NCBI GenBank assembly: GCA_016291405.1
Contig: JAEEXG010000001.1
Location: forward strand, 107,483 to 171,482
Length of the DNA stretch: 64,000 bases
Source of the DNA: Lachnospiraceae bacterium
GTDB lineage: Bacteria; Bacillota; Clostridia; Lachnospirales; Lachnospiraceae
Reading direction: 5' to 3'
Part shown: one piece after another, positions 25,881-33,600 of the stretch
Numbering within the stretch: position 1 is the first letter of the stretch
Layout of the letters: each line of letters begins with the position of its first letter
Notes under the pieces: model-generated
The model's database searches: none
The model's input: the letters and a program-made list of their open reading frames with translations, nothing else
Told to the model about the DNA's origin: nothing
Position numbers and translations under genes: made by a program

Positions 25881-26471
25881 CTACTTTACAAAGCCAATAT
25901 ACTCTAAGTTTTTGGAAAGCTTAAACCAAACTTTCCCGATAATATACTCCTTTTTTACAACGCCAATATTACCAAATCTAGAGTCTTCACTAAAGTTTCT
26001 GTTATCGCCCAAAACAAAGTATTCATCGTCTTTTAAAACTACTTCATTTTCAGCTATACCGGGATCTGCTATCTTATCATACAAATCCCCTTCGTCAAGT
26101 TTCTCGCCGTTTATATAGACATAGCCGTCTCTTATAAGGACCTTATCTTCCGGCATTCCTATAACTCTTTTAACATAATAATGGGAGTTTTCATTTCCGT
26201 TAGGGACAAAAGAAATAACATCCCCGTATTTTGGAGACGATACCTGATATATAAATCTATCAATCAGTATGTGCTGGCCCGCATATAATCCCGGCGCCAT
26301 TGAGTTTCCGATAACATTGGTTCTTAACCCGAAAACATAAATCAAAACCACCGCCATAAGTGCCGAAATTCCCATCCAGAATGCCCAGCTGAAAATCTCT
26401 TTAAACACTTCGGCATCAATCTTTTTTCTTCTTTTTCTGTTAAAATCAAGTCCGCCTCTTCTTCTATTCAT
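25881..26471 (-). CDS. lepB: Signal peptidase I (second copy)
   Basis: This is a second type I signal peptidase, with a basic N-terminus (RRR, RKRRKK), a membrane anchor at about 32-53, the nucleophile Ser in GNSMAPGLYAG, the Lys in YVKRVIGMPED and a GDNRNFSEDSR box. The reading frame extends 15 codons upstream to a TTG inside the rplS terminator, which is not credible. The ATG at 26469-26471 was chosen, giving 196 aa. It has no Shine-Dalgarno and lies only 9 bp from a perfect TATAAT, so the mRNA may be almost leaderless. It begins the run to yraN. Confidence 0.88.
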   Translation of the reverse strand: MNRRRGGLDFNRKRRKKIDAEVFKEIFSWAFWMGISALMAVVLIYVFGLRTNVIGNSMAPGLYAGQHILIDRFIYQVSSPKYGDVISFVPNGNENSHYYVKRVIGMPEDKVLIRDGYVYINGEKLDEGDLYDKIADPGIAENEVVLKDDEYFVLGDNRNFSEDSRFGNIGVVKKEYIIGKVWFKLSKNLEYIGFVK

Positions 26472-26480
26472 AACTAGTTT

Positions 26481-26486
26481 ATTATA
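26481..26486 (-). promoter_or_regulatory. -10 element (TATAAT) of the lepB-rbgA operon
   Basis: A perfect TATAAT on the minus strand follows the rplS terminator and lies 9 bp before the lepB ATG. No good -35 is visible; TTTTTG about 16 bp upstream is weak. The implied transcript start is 2-4 bases from the start codon. Confidence 0.55.
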
Positions 26487-26502
26487 ACAGAATAAAAGAA
26501 AA

Positions 26503-26534
26503 CAAAAAAGGAACAATTACTTAATTGTTCCTTT
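26503..26534 (-). terminator. Intrinsic terminator after rplS
   Basis: A perfect 13-bp stem (26507-26519 and 26522-26534) with a 2-base loop lies 10 bp beyond the rplS stop, with a U-run on the minus strand. Confidence 0.88.
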
Positions 26535-26543
26535 CTGCACGAA

Positions 26544-26891
26544 TTATTTAACGATTTCTTTAACCTTAGCTGCTTTACCTACGCGGCTTCTTAAGTAGTT
26601 AAGTTTAGCTCTTCTTACTTTACCCTTTCTGACAACTTCAATCTTGTCAACATTAGGGCTGTGTAAAGGCCAGGTCTTTTCAACGCCAACACCATTGGAG
26701 CTCTTTCTTACTGTAAAGGTTTCACGGTTGCTACCGCCCTGTCTCTTAAGAACAGTACCTTCAAATACCTGAATTCTTTCCTTGTCGCCTTCTTTGATCT
26801 TAGCGTATACCTTAACAGTATCACCAACTTCGAACTGGGCAACGTTTTCTTTTAACTGAGCAGCTTCAATGTTCTTAATAATGTCGTTCAT
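26544..26891 (-). CDS. rplS: 50S ribosomal protein L19
   Basis: L19 lies at the 30S-50S interface. The protein shows the family's [13 protein letters not shown] and [13 protein letters not shown] segments. The frame continues 28 codons upstream, but the family starts at MNDIIKN, and AAGGAGG sits 6 bp before that ATG (26889-26891), giving 115 aa. It has its own promoter overlapping the 3' end of trmD, plus a terminator, so it can be transcribed independently of the trmD operon. Confidence 0.97.
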   Translation of the reverse strand: MNDIIKNIEAAQLKENVAQFEVGDTVKVYAKIKEGDKERIQVFEGTVLKRQGGSNRETFTVRKSSNGVGVEKTWPLHSPNVDKIEVVRKGKVRRAKLNYLRSRVGKAAKVKEIVK

Positions 26892-26965
26892 TTTGTTCCT
26901 CCTTATATAGCAGATGTTCTTAATACACTTCGTAACAGAGGACCATCCGTATTGACAACGTTCGT

Positions 26966-26994
26966 ATTTTATCACAAATGCCTAACTATTGCAA
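26966..26994 (-). promoter_or_regulatory. Sigma-A promoter of rplS
   Basis: On the minus strand, TTGCAA (26989-26994) and TAAAAT (26966-26971) are 17 bp apart. The -35 lies inside the last codons of trmD. The resulting about 67-base leader could hold an L19-type autoregulatory structure; I cannot confirm one. Confidence 0.75.
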
Positions 26995-27737
26995 GACTTT
27001 TGCTTTCTTCTTTTTTTCTTTTCTTCCACGGGATGATCCTGAATATATTTTTCATAAAGATCGGGGCGAATTCTTTTAGTCTTTAAAAGTGATTGCTCCA
27101 ATCTCCATTTTTCAACATTTGCATGATGACCGCTTAACAGTATTTCAGGCACTTTCTTTCCATGCCACTCTTCAGGCCTTGAATATTGTGGATATTCAAG
27201 CAGTCCGTCCGAAAACGACTCTGTAACGGATGATTCGCTGTTACTTAAAACGCCCGGTACAAGCCTTGAAATACAGTCAATCATAACCATTGCGGGAAGT
27301 TCACCACCTGTAAGAACATAGTCACCTATGGAAACATAATCGGTAACCACTTCTTCCAAAACTCTTTCATCTATTCCTTCATAATGACCGCAAAGGAAAA
27401 TTAAATCTTCCTCTTTTGAAAAGTCACTTGCCATAGATTGGTTAAAGGTGTAACCGCCGGGAGTAACGTATATTACTCTAGAGCGTTTTCTTCCTGCTTC
27501 TTCAATTTTCTTTTGTACGGCTTCACAGGCATCATATACGGGTTGAGCCTGCATAAGCATTCCTGCTCCTCCGCCGTAAGTATAATCATCAACCTTATTA
27601 TGCTTATCCAAAGTATAATCTCTTATCTGAACAGCATCCAAGGTTATGTAGTTTTTTGAAATCGCTCTTCCTATAATGCTGGTATTTAAACCGTCAAGCA
27701 CCATTTCCGGGAAAAGCGTAAGTATGTGAAAATTCAT
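26982..27737 (-). CDS. trmD: tRNA (guanine-N1)-methyltransferase
   Basis: TrmD methylates G37 next to the anticodon, preventing frameshifts. The trefoil-knot SAM site is visible in SIGDYVLTGGELPAM and the LCGHYEGIDERV segment, and the N-terminus MNFHILTLFPEM is typical. The length is 251 aa, with a Lys/Arg-rich tail. It overlaps rimM by 4 bp and is followed by rplS, the classic rpsP-rimM-trmD-rplS order. Confidence 0.97.
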   Translation of the reverse strand: MNFHILTLFPEMVLDGLNTSIIGRAISKNYITLDAVQIRDYTLDKHNKVDDYTYGGGAGMLMQAQPVYDACEAVQKKIEEAGRKRSRVIYVTPGGYTFNQSMASDFSKEEDLIFLCGHYEGIDERVLEEVVTDYVSIGDYVLTGGELPAMVMIDCISRLVPGVLSNSESSVTESFSDGLLEYPQYSRPEEWHGKKVPEILLSGHHANVEKWRLEQSLLKTKRIRPDLYEKYIQDHPVEEKKKRRKQKSCNS

Positions 27738-28243
27738 TCAAACAATCCTTCCATAACATGAATTGTCATTTTACCTGCTTTGATATCCACATCTTTAATG
27801 CAATCCTTGATTGCAGGAACCAAGACTTTCTTTGAGTCTTCTTTTTCTATTTCATAAACATCGTTCGCACCCGTTTGATAAACTTCGGATACAACACCGA
27901 TTAAATTGTTTTCTTCGTCATAAACCTTAAGGCCGATAAGATCAGCTATAAAATACTCATCTTTCTCGCATTTAACAGCCATATCTCTTGTTACAAGAAG
28001 TGATGCATTCTTTAATTTAAGAGCATCATCCATTGTATCTATGCCTTCAAATTTGATGATGACAAACTGCTTAAAGAACTTTACGGAAAGAAGCTTAACT
28101 TTTCTTTGGTTTTTGCCGTCATCAAGTATCAGTTCTTTACACTTTTTAAAGCGCTTAACATCATCGGTTGTAGGATATACCTTAACTTCACCATGTACGC
28201 CGTGTGCTGTTGTAATAATACCTACCGTTAATAAGTCTTCCAT
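27734..28243 (-). CDS. rimM: 16S rRNA processing protein RimM
   Basis: RimM binds S19 and helps mature the head of the 30S subunit. An N-terminal barrel starts with VGIITTAHGVHGEVKV, and a PRC-barrel domain follows at about 95-169 (FIADLIGLKVYDEENN). At 169 aa it is complete. It lies in the rpsP-khpA-rimM-trmD operon, 51 bp after khpA with a hairpin in the gap. Confidence 0.95.
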   Translation of the reverse strand: MEDLLTVGIITTAHGVHGEVKVYPTTDDVKRFKKCKELILDDGKNQRKVKLLSVKFFKQFVIIKFEGIDTMDDALKLKNASLLVTRDMAVKCEKDEYFIADLIGLKVYDEENNLIGVVSEVYQTGANDVYEIEKEDSKKVLVPAIKDCIKDVDIKAGKMTIHVMEGLFE

Positions 28244-28260
28244 AAATCCTCTTTACAAAG

Positions 28261-28288
28261 ATAGGGGTACCCAATCGGATACCCCTAT
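28261..28288 (-). other. Intercistronic hairpin between khpA and rimM
   Basis: A 9-bp inverted repeat (28261-28269 and 28280-28288) with a 10-base loop, itself partly self-paired, begins 7 bp after the khpA stop. The U-run after it on the minus strand is poor, so it may be a weak terminator or an RNA-stability element that lowers rimM-trmD expression relative to rpsP. Confidence 0.6.
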
Positions 28289-28294
28289 TTCTTT

Positions 28295-28522
28295 TTAAAT
28301 GATTTCCACATCTACTCTTGAGTTATCTTTAGAGCTTGCTGCCTTAACAACCGCACGAATCGCTTTAGCGATACGTCCCTGCTTTCCGATAACTTTACCC
28401 ATATCAGACTGAGCAACGTGTAATTCAATAACCACGCTTCTGCCTTCAGTACGTTCTGTAACTACAACTTCATCGGGGTTTTCCACAAGAGCTTTTGCGA
28501 TAACTTCGACCAATTCTCTCAT
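28295..28522 (-). CDS. khpA: KH-domain RNA-binding protein KhpA (YlqC)
   Basis: This 75-aa single KH-domain protein binds RNA; the GKQGRIAKAIR loop is the GXXG motif. The start was set at the ATG at 28520-28522, because GGAGG lies at the right distance and the family begins with MRELVE; a start four codons earlier is possible. It sits between rpsP and rimM, as in B. subtilis. Confidence 0.94.
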   Translation of the reverse strand: MRELVEVIAKALVENPDEVVVTERTEGRSVVIELHVAQSDMGKVIGKQGRIAKAIRAVVKAASSKDNSRVDVEII

Positions 28523-28563
28523 ATCCGCCTCCATAAGTTTTTAGCAAACCTGATTATTGAATA

Positions 28564-28809
28564 TTACTTTGTAATATTGGCATTCTTGAAGAGTCTGCTA
28601 ACAACTTCTGTAGGCTGAGCACCATTTGCAAGCCACTTCTTTGCTGCTTCTTCATCAACCTTAACTGCTGCGGGTTCAACGTTGGGATCGTATGTTCCGA
28701 TTTCTGCGATGAACTTACCGTCTCTGGGGGATCTTGAATCTGCTACAATAATTCTATAAAAAGGAGCTTTCTTCTGACCCATTCTTCTTAATCTGATTTT
28801 AACTGCCAT
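28564..28809 (-). CDS. rpsP: 30S ribosomal protein S16
   Basis: S16 is an early 30S assembly protein. The family start [11 protein letters not shown] and the [16 protein letters not shown] motif are clear. The chosen ATG (28807-28809) has GGAGGTG six bases ahead; the in-frame GTG upstream is part of that Shine-Dalgarno. The protein is 81 aa. It follows ffh and precedes khpA, as in many Firmicutes. Confidence 0.97.
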   Translation of the reverse strand: MAVKIRLRRMGQKKAPFYRIIVADSRSPRDGKFIAEIGTYDPNVEPAAVKVDEEAAKKWLANGAQPTEVVSRLFKNANITK

Positions 28810-28844
28810 TTTATTCACCTCCGGCTAAATGTAAAAAAAATTTA

Positions 28845-30194
28845 TTAGAAAGGAAATCTTCCTTTTCTGCCACCAAATTTACCCATCATTGACGGGAACT
28901 GTTTCATCATTTTCTGAGACTGTTCAAACTGTTTGATGAAACGGTTGACTTCTGCAATATCAACTCCCGCACCCTTTGCAATTCTGAACTTTCTTTGAGG
29001 GTTCATAAGCTTGGGATTGGATCTTTCCTTAGGAGTCATACTAAGTACTATTGCTTCGGTCTTTTTAAGTTTCTTTTCGGATTCATCGGAATCGATGTCT
29101 CCTACTTTCATTCCCATTCCGGGCATCATTGACATAATGGATGCCAACCCGCCCATCTTTTTCATGGCCTGCATACTTTCAAGGTAATCGTTAAAGTCGA
29201 ATTTACCTTTCTTTAAGCGGGATACCATTTCTTTATCTTTCGAAACGTCTCTGTCTGCGTTTGCAGCTTCGGCCTTTTCGATTAAAGAAAGCACATCTCC
29301 CATGCCAAGTATTCTGTTGGCCATACGGTCAGGGTAGAAAGGCTCGATTTCATCAAGCTTTTCACCGTTTGATACAAATAAAATCGGTTTTCCTGTAACG
29401 GCCTTTACTGAAAGTGCCGCACCGCCTCTGGTATCGCCGTCAGCCTTGGAAAGAATAACACCGTCCAAACCGACCTTTTCGTTAAACTCGTTTGCAACAT
29501 TGACAGCATCCTGACCAAGCATTGCATCGATAACCAAAAGAGTTTTAAAAACATCTACATTTGACTTTATTTCCACAAGTTCGCTCATCATGTCTTCATC
29601 AACATGAAGTCGACCTGCTGTATCCAAAATTACTACGTTAAATCCGTTTTTAACGGCGTAGTCGTAAGCGTTTTTAGCAATAACGGAAGGCTTTGTGTCG
29701 GTGCCCATTTCGAACACTTCACATCCTATTTTTTCACCGTTACGCTTTAACTGATCGATTGCCGCAGGTCTGTAAATATCACAGGCCGCAAGCAATGTCT
29801 TTTTGCTTTTAAGCTTTAATCTTCCTGCAATCTTTGCGGCAGCCGTTGTTTTACCTGCACCTTGTAAACCGCAAAGCATGAAAACCGTAACTTCTTTACC
29901 GGGCTTAAATGTTAACTCTGTAACTTCGCTTCCCATAAGAGAAGTCATTTCTTCGTTAACGATTTTAATTACCATTTGTCCGGGGTTAATGCCTTCCAAA
30001 ACATCCTGGCCAACCGCACGCTCGGTAACCGCATTTATAAACTGTTTAACAACCTTAAAGTTAACATCCGCTTCGAGCAATGCCATCTTAACATCTTTAA
30101 GAGCTGCTCTTACATCATCTTCGGAAAGTCGACCTTTGCCTTTAAGGTTTTTGAAAACGTTTTGAAGTTTTTCTGTCAAACTTTCAAAGGCCAT
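28845..30194 (-). CDS. ffh: Signal recognition particle GTPase Ffh
   Basis: Ffh is the SRP protein that binds 4.5S/6S RNA and hydrophobic signal sequences. The NG domain has G1 GLQGAGKTT (about 107), DTAGRLH (G3) and SKADGDTRGG. The methionine-rich M domain at about 330-449 includes MSMMPGMG. The length is standard. It follows ylxM by 3 bp and works with FtsY (32668-33600). Confidence 0.98.
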   Translation of the reverse strand: MAFESLTEKLQNVFKNLKGKGRLSEDDVRAALKDVKMALLEADVNFKVVKQFINAVTERAVGQDVLEGINPGQMVIKIVNEEMTSLMGSEVTELTFKPGKEVTVFMLCGLQGAGKTTAAAKIAGRLKLKSKKTLLAACDIYRPAAIDQLKRNGEKIGCEVFEMGTDTKPSVIAKNAYDYAVKNGFNVVILDTAGRLHVDEDMMSELVEIKSNVDVFKTLLVIDAMLGQDAVNVANEFNEKVGLDGVILSKADGDTRGGAALSVKAVTGKPILFVSNGEKLDEIEPFYPDRMANRILGMGDVLSLIEKAEAANADRDVSKDKEMVSRLKKGKFDFNDYLESMQAMKKMGGLASIMSMMPGMGMKVGDIDSDESEKKLKKTEAIVLSMTPKERSNPKLMNPQRKFRIAKGAGVDIAEVNRFIKQFEQSQKMMKQFPSMMGKFGGRKGRFPF

Positions 30195-30197
30195 CTA

Positions 30198-30539
30198 TTA
30201 TAAATCCTCGACAATACTTGTTAATCTGCTTTTTAAATCTTTCTTGGATGATTCATCCAAGTCGGTGTTGGATTCGATAATCGCTTCTATATTTTCGATT
30301 TCTGTTTTAATCTGCTGAAAACGCTTTATAAGCCCAAGCTTTTCTTCGTATTCCTGTAATGACTTATCACAACGCTTTATCAAATCATGAATGCCTTGTC
30401 TTGAGATTCCCTCTTCTTCGGAAAGCTCTGACAATGACAAATCGTTAAACACTGCTTCTGAGTATATTTTTTGCTGATGATCTGTAAGTAATTCACCATA
30501 AAAATCAAATAACAACCCACGTTCAATTATCTTGTCCAT
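30198..30539 (-). CDS. ylxM: YlxM family (UPF0122) putative HTH protein
   Basis: This 113-aa protein has a sigma-like helix-turn-helix (SLSELSEEEGISRQGIHDLI) followed by a coiled-coil-like C-terminus. YlxM is cotranscribed with ffh in Firmicutes and is linked to SRP function, but its molecular role is not settled. It starts under a strong promoter, separate from the ftsY operon. Confidence 0.93.
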   Translation of the reverse strand: MDKIIERGLLFDFYGELLTDHQQKIYSEAVFNDLSLSELSEEEGISRQGIHDLIKRCDKSLQEYEEKLGLIKRFQQIKTEIENIEAIIESNTDLDESSKKDLKSRLTSIVEDL

Positions 30540-30567
30540 TGTGCACCTCTTTTAAAGCACCTTGAAC

Positions 30568-30596
30568 ATAGTAACTCATTGAATAAGGGTTGTCAA
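30568..30596 (-). promoter_or_regulatory. Sigma-A promoter of ylxM-ffh operon
   Basis: On the minus strand, a perfect TTGACA (30591-30596) and TACTAT (30568-30573) are separated by 17 bp, about 28 bp before the ylxM ATG. It breaks the region into an independent ylxM-ffh-rpsP transcript. Confidence 0.85.
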
Positions 30597-30621
30597 GTGT
30601 TTTTACTTTACAGTTATTAAA

Positions 30622-31437
30622 TTATTCTAAATCCTGCATAAATCTTGAATTAAGTCTTTTTCTCGCCCTTATATAGGTGGAATAATCCTTAAATCCGGCA
30701 GCAACACAGGCAAACGTTGCTTTCTCACCGCTTTCAATCAATTGTTTTGTGTAAAGAAGCCTCTTTTCCAAAATGTAATGATGAAGGGTAAGACCGGTAT
30801 ATTCTTTAAACTTATGCATAAAGTAGTATTTACTTATAAAAAACTTTTCGGATAAAGATTCGATTGATAAGTCTTCTTTTAAATGATTGTTTATGTACTC
30901 ACAAACATCCAGCATTTTTTTATCGTAAGAAACCTTACCTTCAAACCTAAGTCCATTCTCTTCTACAGATTCATTAATTAAAAGAAGGGCTTGCGTGGCA
31001 TATGTGTGCAAATAAAGGCTTCCAAACTTATCATCGTTCTTTATCTTATAAACTGCCTTATCAAGAAGCTCTGAGAGTTTTGAGTAATCAATATTTGATA
31101 CCCTCATAACATTCGTATGCTTCTCTTTTGCTTTTAAAAAGCAATTAAGCAAAACAGGATACTCTTTTAAAAAAGCACCGGAAATATACATGACATATCT
31201 GTCATACTCCACATCCTTATTGATGATAGGCTTATGGATTTCATTTTGTGATACAAGCACAATATCATAAGGATTTAGCTCATAGTTTTTTCCTTCGATG
31301 CAATATGTGACATTTCCCGAAACAAAAACTATGATTTTATAAAAGTCATGATAGTGAAAAGAAAACTCTTTATCCGTATAATCTTTTATTTTAAATACTT
31401 TTAGCTCTTCTTTTAAATACCCTTGTTTTTTTACCAT
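30622..31437 (-). CDS. AraC-family transcriptional regulator
   Basis: An N-terminal cupin-like sensing domain (about 20-95; HYHDFYKII, GKNYELNPYDIVLV) is joined to two AraC helix-turn-helix motifs at about 175-265 (SIESLSEKFFISKYYF and EKATFACVAAGFKDYS). It starts 2 bp after the ilvA stop, so the two are cotranscribed. It may control ilvA or unlinked genes; its ligand is unknown. Such a regulator in the ftsY-ffh region is not part of the conserved gene order. Confidence 0.9.
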   Translation of the reverse strand: MVKKQGYLKEELKVFKIKDYTDKEFSFHYHDFYKIIVFVSGNVTYCIEGKNYELNPYDIVLVSQNEIHKPIINKDVEYDRYVMYISGAFLKEYPVLLNCFLKAKEKHTNVMRVSNIDYSKLSELLDKAVYKIKNDDKFGSLYLHTYATQALLLINESVEENGLRFEGKVSYDKKMLDVCEYINNHLKEDLSIESLSEKFFISKYYFMHKFKEYTGLTLHHYILEKRLLYTKQLIESGEKATFACVAAGFKDYSTYIRARKRLNSRFMQDLE

Positions 31438-31439
31438 CC

Positions 31440-32657
31440 CTAGATAACCGTACGAACAACCTTAGGATTGTAGCCGTTTTTCTCTAAAGCTTTAATAATC
31501 TTTTCTTTATGCTCTGTACCAAATGCTTCAAGAGTAATAGTCAATTCAACGGCTGCGTTCCTGTTTATGGAAACAAACTGATTGTGTTCAAGTTTAATTA
31601 CATTACCGTTTTGCTTTGCGATTACGGAAGAAACCTTTGTAAGTTCACCGGGCTTATCGGGAAGAAGAACAGAAACTGTAAAGATTCTGTCTCTTAAAAT
31701 AAGTCCCTGGGTTACAACGGATGACATTGTTATTACATCCATGTTACCGCCGGAAAGAATACAAACAATCTTTTTATCTTTAACATTAAGGTTCTTTAAT
31801 GCCGCTACCGTAAGTAATCCTGAGTTTTCAACCACCATTTTATGGTTTTCAACCATATCAAGGAAGGCTACAACCAAGTCTTCATCATCTACAGTAATAA
31901 CGGAATCAAGATTTTTCTGAAGATAAGGGAAAAGCTTTAATCCGGGAGTCTTAACCGCTGTACCGTCGGCAATGGTATTTACCTTGGGAAGTGTCACCAC
32001 TTTACCTGCCTTTAATGATTCTTGAAGGCAATTAGCACCCTTAGGTTCAACTCCTATAACCTTAATATTGGGATTTAACATCTTTGCCAAAGTGGATACG
32101 CCTGTTGCGAGTCCGCCTCCGCCTACGGGAACCAATATATAATCAACCAATGGAAGTTCTTTTATGATTTCCATGGCTATAGAGCCCTGTCCCGTAGCAA
32201 CCAGATAGTCATCAAAGGGATGAATAAATGTAAGGCCCTCTTCTTTTGCTATTTCATAAGCTTTATTGCAGGCTTCATCGTATACATCTCCGTAAAGCAC
32301 AACCTCTGCACCATAGCTCTTTGTTCTGTTTACTTTAATTAAAGGTGTCGTGGTGGGCATTACGATAACCGCTCTTACGCCATAACACTTAGCGGCATAT
32401 GCAACGCCCTGTGCATGGTTCCCTGCTGATGCGGTAATAATACCTTTCTGTCTTTCTTCAGGAGACAAAGTGCTCATTTTATAATAAGCCCCTCTAACCT
32501 TGTAGGCACCTGTAAACTGCATGTTTTCAGGCTTTAAGTAGACTTTGTTTCCCGTCTTTTTACTAAAGTAATCACTAAATACAAGTTTAGTGTCAAGGGT
32601 GACTTCCTTTACTTTTTCGGAAGCTTCCTCAAACTGTTCCAACGATAATTCCTGCAT
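31440..32657 (-). CDS. ilvA: Threonine ammonia-lyase with ACT domain
   Basis: This PLP enzyme converts threonine to 2-oxobutyrate and ammonia. The PLP lysine is in TGAYKVRGAYY and the glycine loop is PVGGGGLATG. A C-terminal ACT domain (about 330-405) gives the 405-aa form common in anaerobes. The substrate could include serine, and the enzyme may act in isoleucine synthesis or threonine catabolism; no ilv genes are nearby. It lies 10 bp downstream of ftsY and is followed by the AraC regulator. Confidence 0.92.
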   Translation of the reverse strand: MQELSLEQFEEASEKVKEVTLDTKLVFSDYFSKKTGNKVYLKPENMQFTGAYKVRGAYYKMSTLSPEERQKGIITASAGNHAQGVAYAAKCYGVRAVIVMPTTTPLIKVNRTKSYGAEVVLYGDVYDEACNKAYEIAKEEGLTFIHPFDDYLVATGQGSIAMEIIKELPLVDYILVPVGGGGLATGVSTLAKMLNPNIKVIGVEPKGANCLQESLKAGKVVTLPKVNTIADGTAVKTPGLKLFPYLQKNLDSVITVDDEDLVVAFLDMVENHKMVVENSGLLTVAALKNLNVKDKKIVCILSGGNMDVITMSSVVTQGLILRDRIFTVSVLLPDKPGELTKVSSVIAKQNGNVIKLEHNQFVSINRNAAVELTITLEAFGTEHKEKIIKALEKNGYNPKVVRTVI

Positions 32658-32667
32658 GTCTTTTCTC

Positions 32668-33600
32668 CTACTCTTTTTCCGGAGTAAATAAAGCTTCTAT
32701 AAATTCATCCGGATTAAATTTTTGAAGGTCGTCGATACCTTCTCCGACTCCGATATATTTTACAGGGATGTTTAATTCATTAGAAATTGCAATGGCAATT
32801 CCACCCTTAGCCGTTCCGTCCATCTTCGTTAACACTATTCCGCTAAGCGAAGCTACTTCATTAAACTCTTTAGCCTGATTTAAAGCATTCTGGCCTGTTG
32901 TGGCATCAAGCACCACCCATGTTTCTCTTTTGGCATCAGAAAGCTCTTTATCAACGATACGGTTCATTTTCTTAAGTTCTTCCATAAGGTTTTTCTTATT
33001 ATGAAGTCTTCCTGCCGTATCACAAATAAGGACATCGGTCTTTCTGGCCTTTGCTGCACATAAAGCATCAAAGACAACACTTGCGGGGTCTGCACCTTCT
33101 TTAGAAGATATAATATCAACTTCTGCCCTTTTTGCCCAGCCCGTAAGCTGTTCATTTGCCGCTGCTCTGAATGTATCTGCGGATGCTATCAGAACTTTTT
33201 TGCCTGATTCTTTCATTCTACCGGCAAGTTTACCCACCGTTGTGGTCTTTCCCACACCGTTTACGCCAACAACCATGATTACGCAATTGCCTTTTTCAAA
33301 GTCATAAGCATCTTCGGGAAGTTTCATTATGTCTTTAATGATTTCAACAAACAAGTCTCTTGCTTCTGAGGGTTCTTTAATTCTTTTTTCTTTTACGCCT
33401 TGTCTTAATCTTTCAAGCAAAGTCTGTGTGGTGTTTACTCCCACATCGCCCATAATTAGCATTTCTTCAAGTTCTTCGTAAAAATCTTCATCAATAGATG
33501 AAAACCCATGAAAAACCGAATCCATACTTTTAACAAATCCGTTACGGGTCTTTTCAAGACCGCTTTTAAGTTTTCCAAAAAAGCCTTTGTTTTCAGCCAT
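32668..33600 (-). CDS. ftsY: SRP receptor FtsY
   Basis: FtsY is the membrane-associated GTPase that receives the Ffh-ribosome complex. G1 GVNGVGKTT (about 113), G3 DTAGRLH and TKMDGTAKGG are all present, and the short N-terminal A domain is amphipathic. At 310 aa it is complete. Its start overlaps the smc stop by one base, the conserved rnc-smc-ftsY order. Confidence 0.97.
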   Translation of the reverse strand: MAENKGFFGKLKSGLEKTRNGFVKSMDSVFHGFSSIDEDFYEELEEMLIMGDVGVNTTQTLLERLRQGVKEKRIKEPSEARDLFVEIIKDIMKLPEDAYDFEKGNCVIMVVGVNGVGKTTTVGKLAGRMKESGKKVLIASADTFRAAANEQLTGWAKRAEVDIISSKEGADPASVVFDALCAAKARKTDVLICDTAGRLHNKKNLMEELKKMNRIVDKELSDAKRETWVVLDATTGQNALNQAKEFNEVASLSGIVLTKMDGTAKGGIAIAISNELNIPVKYIGVGEGIDDLQKFNPDEFIEALFTPEKE

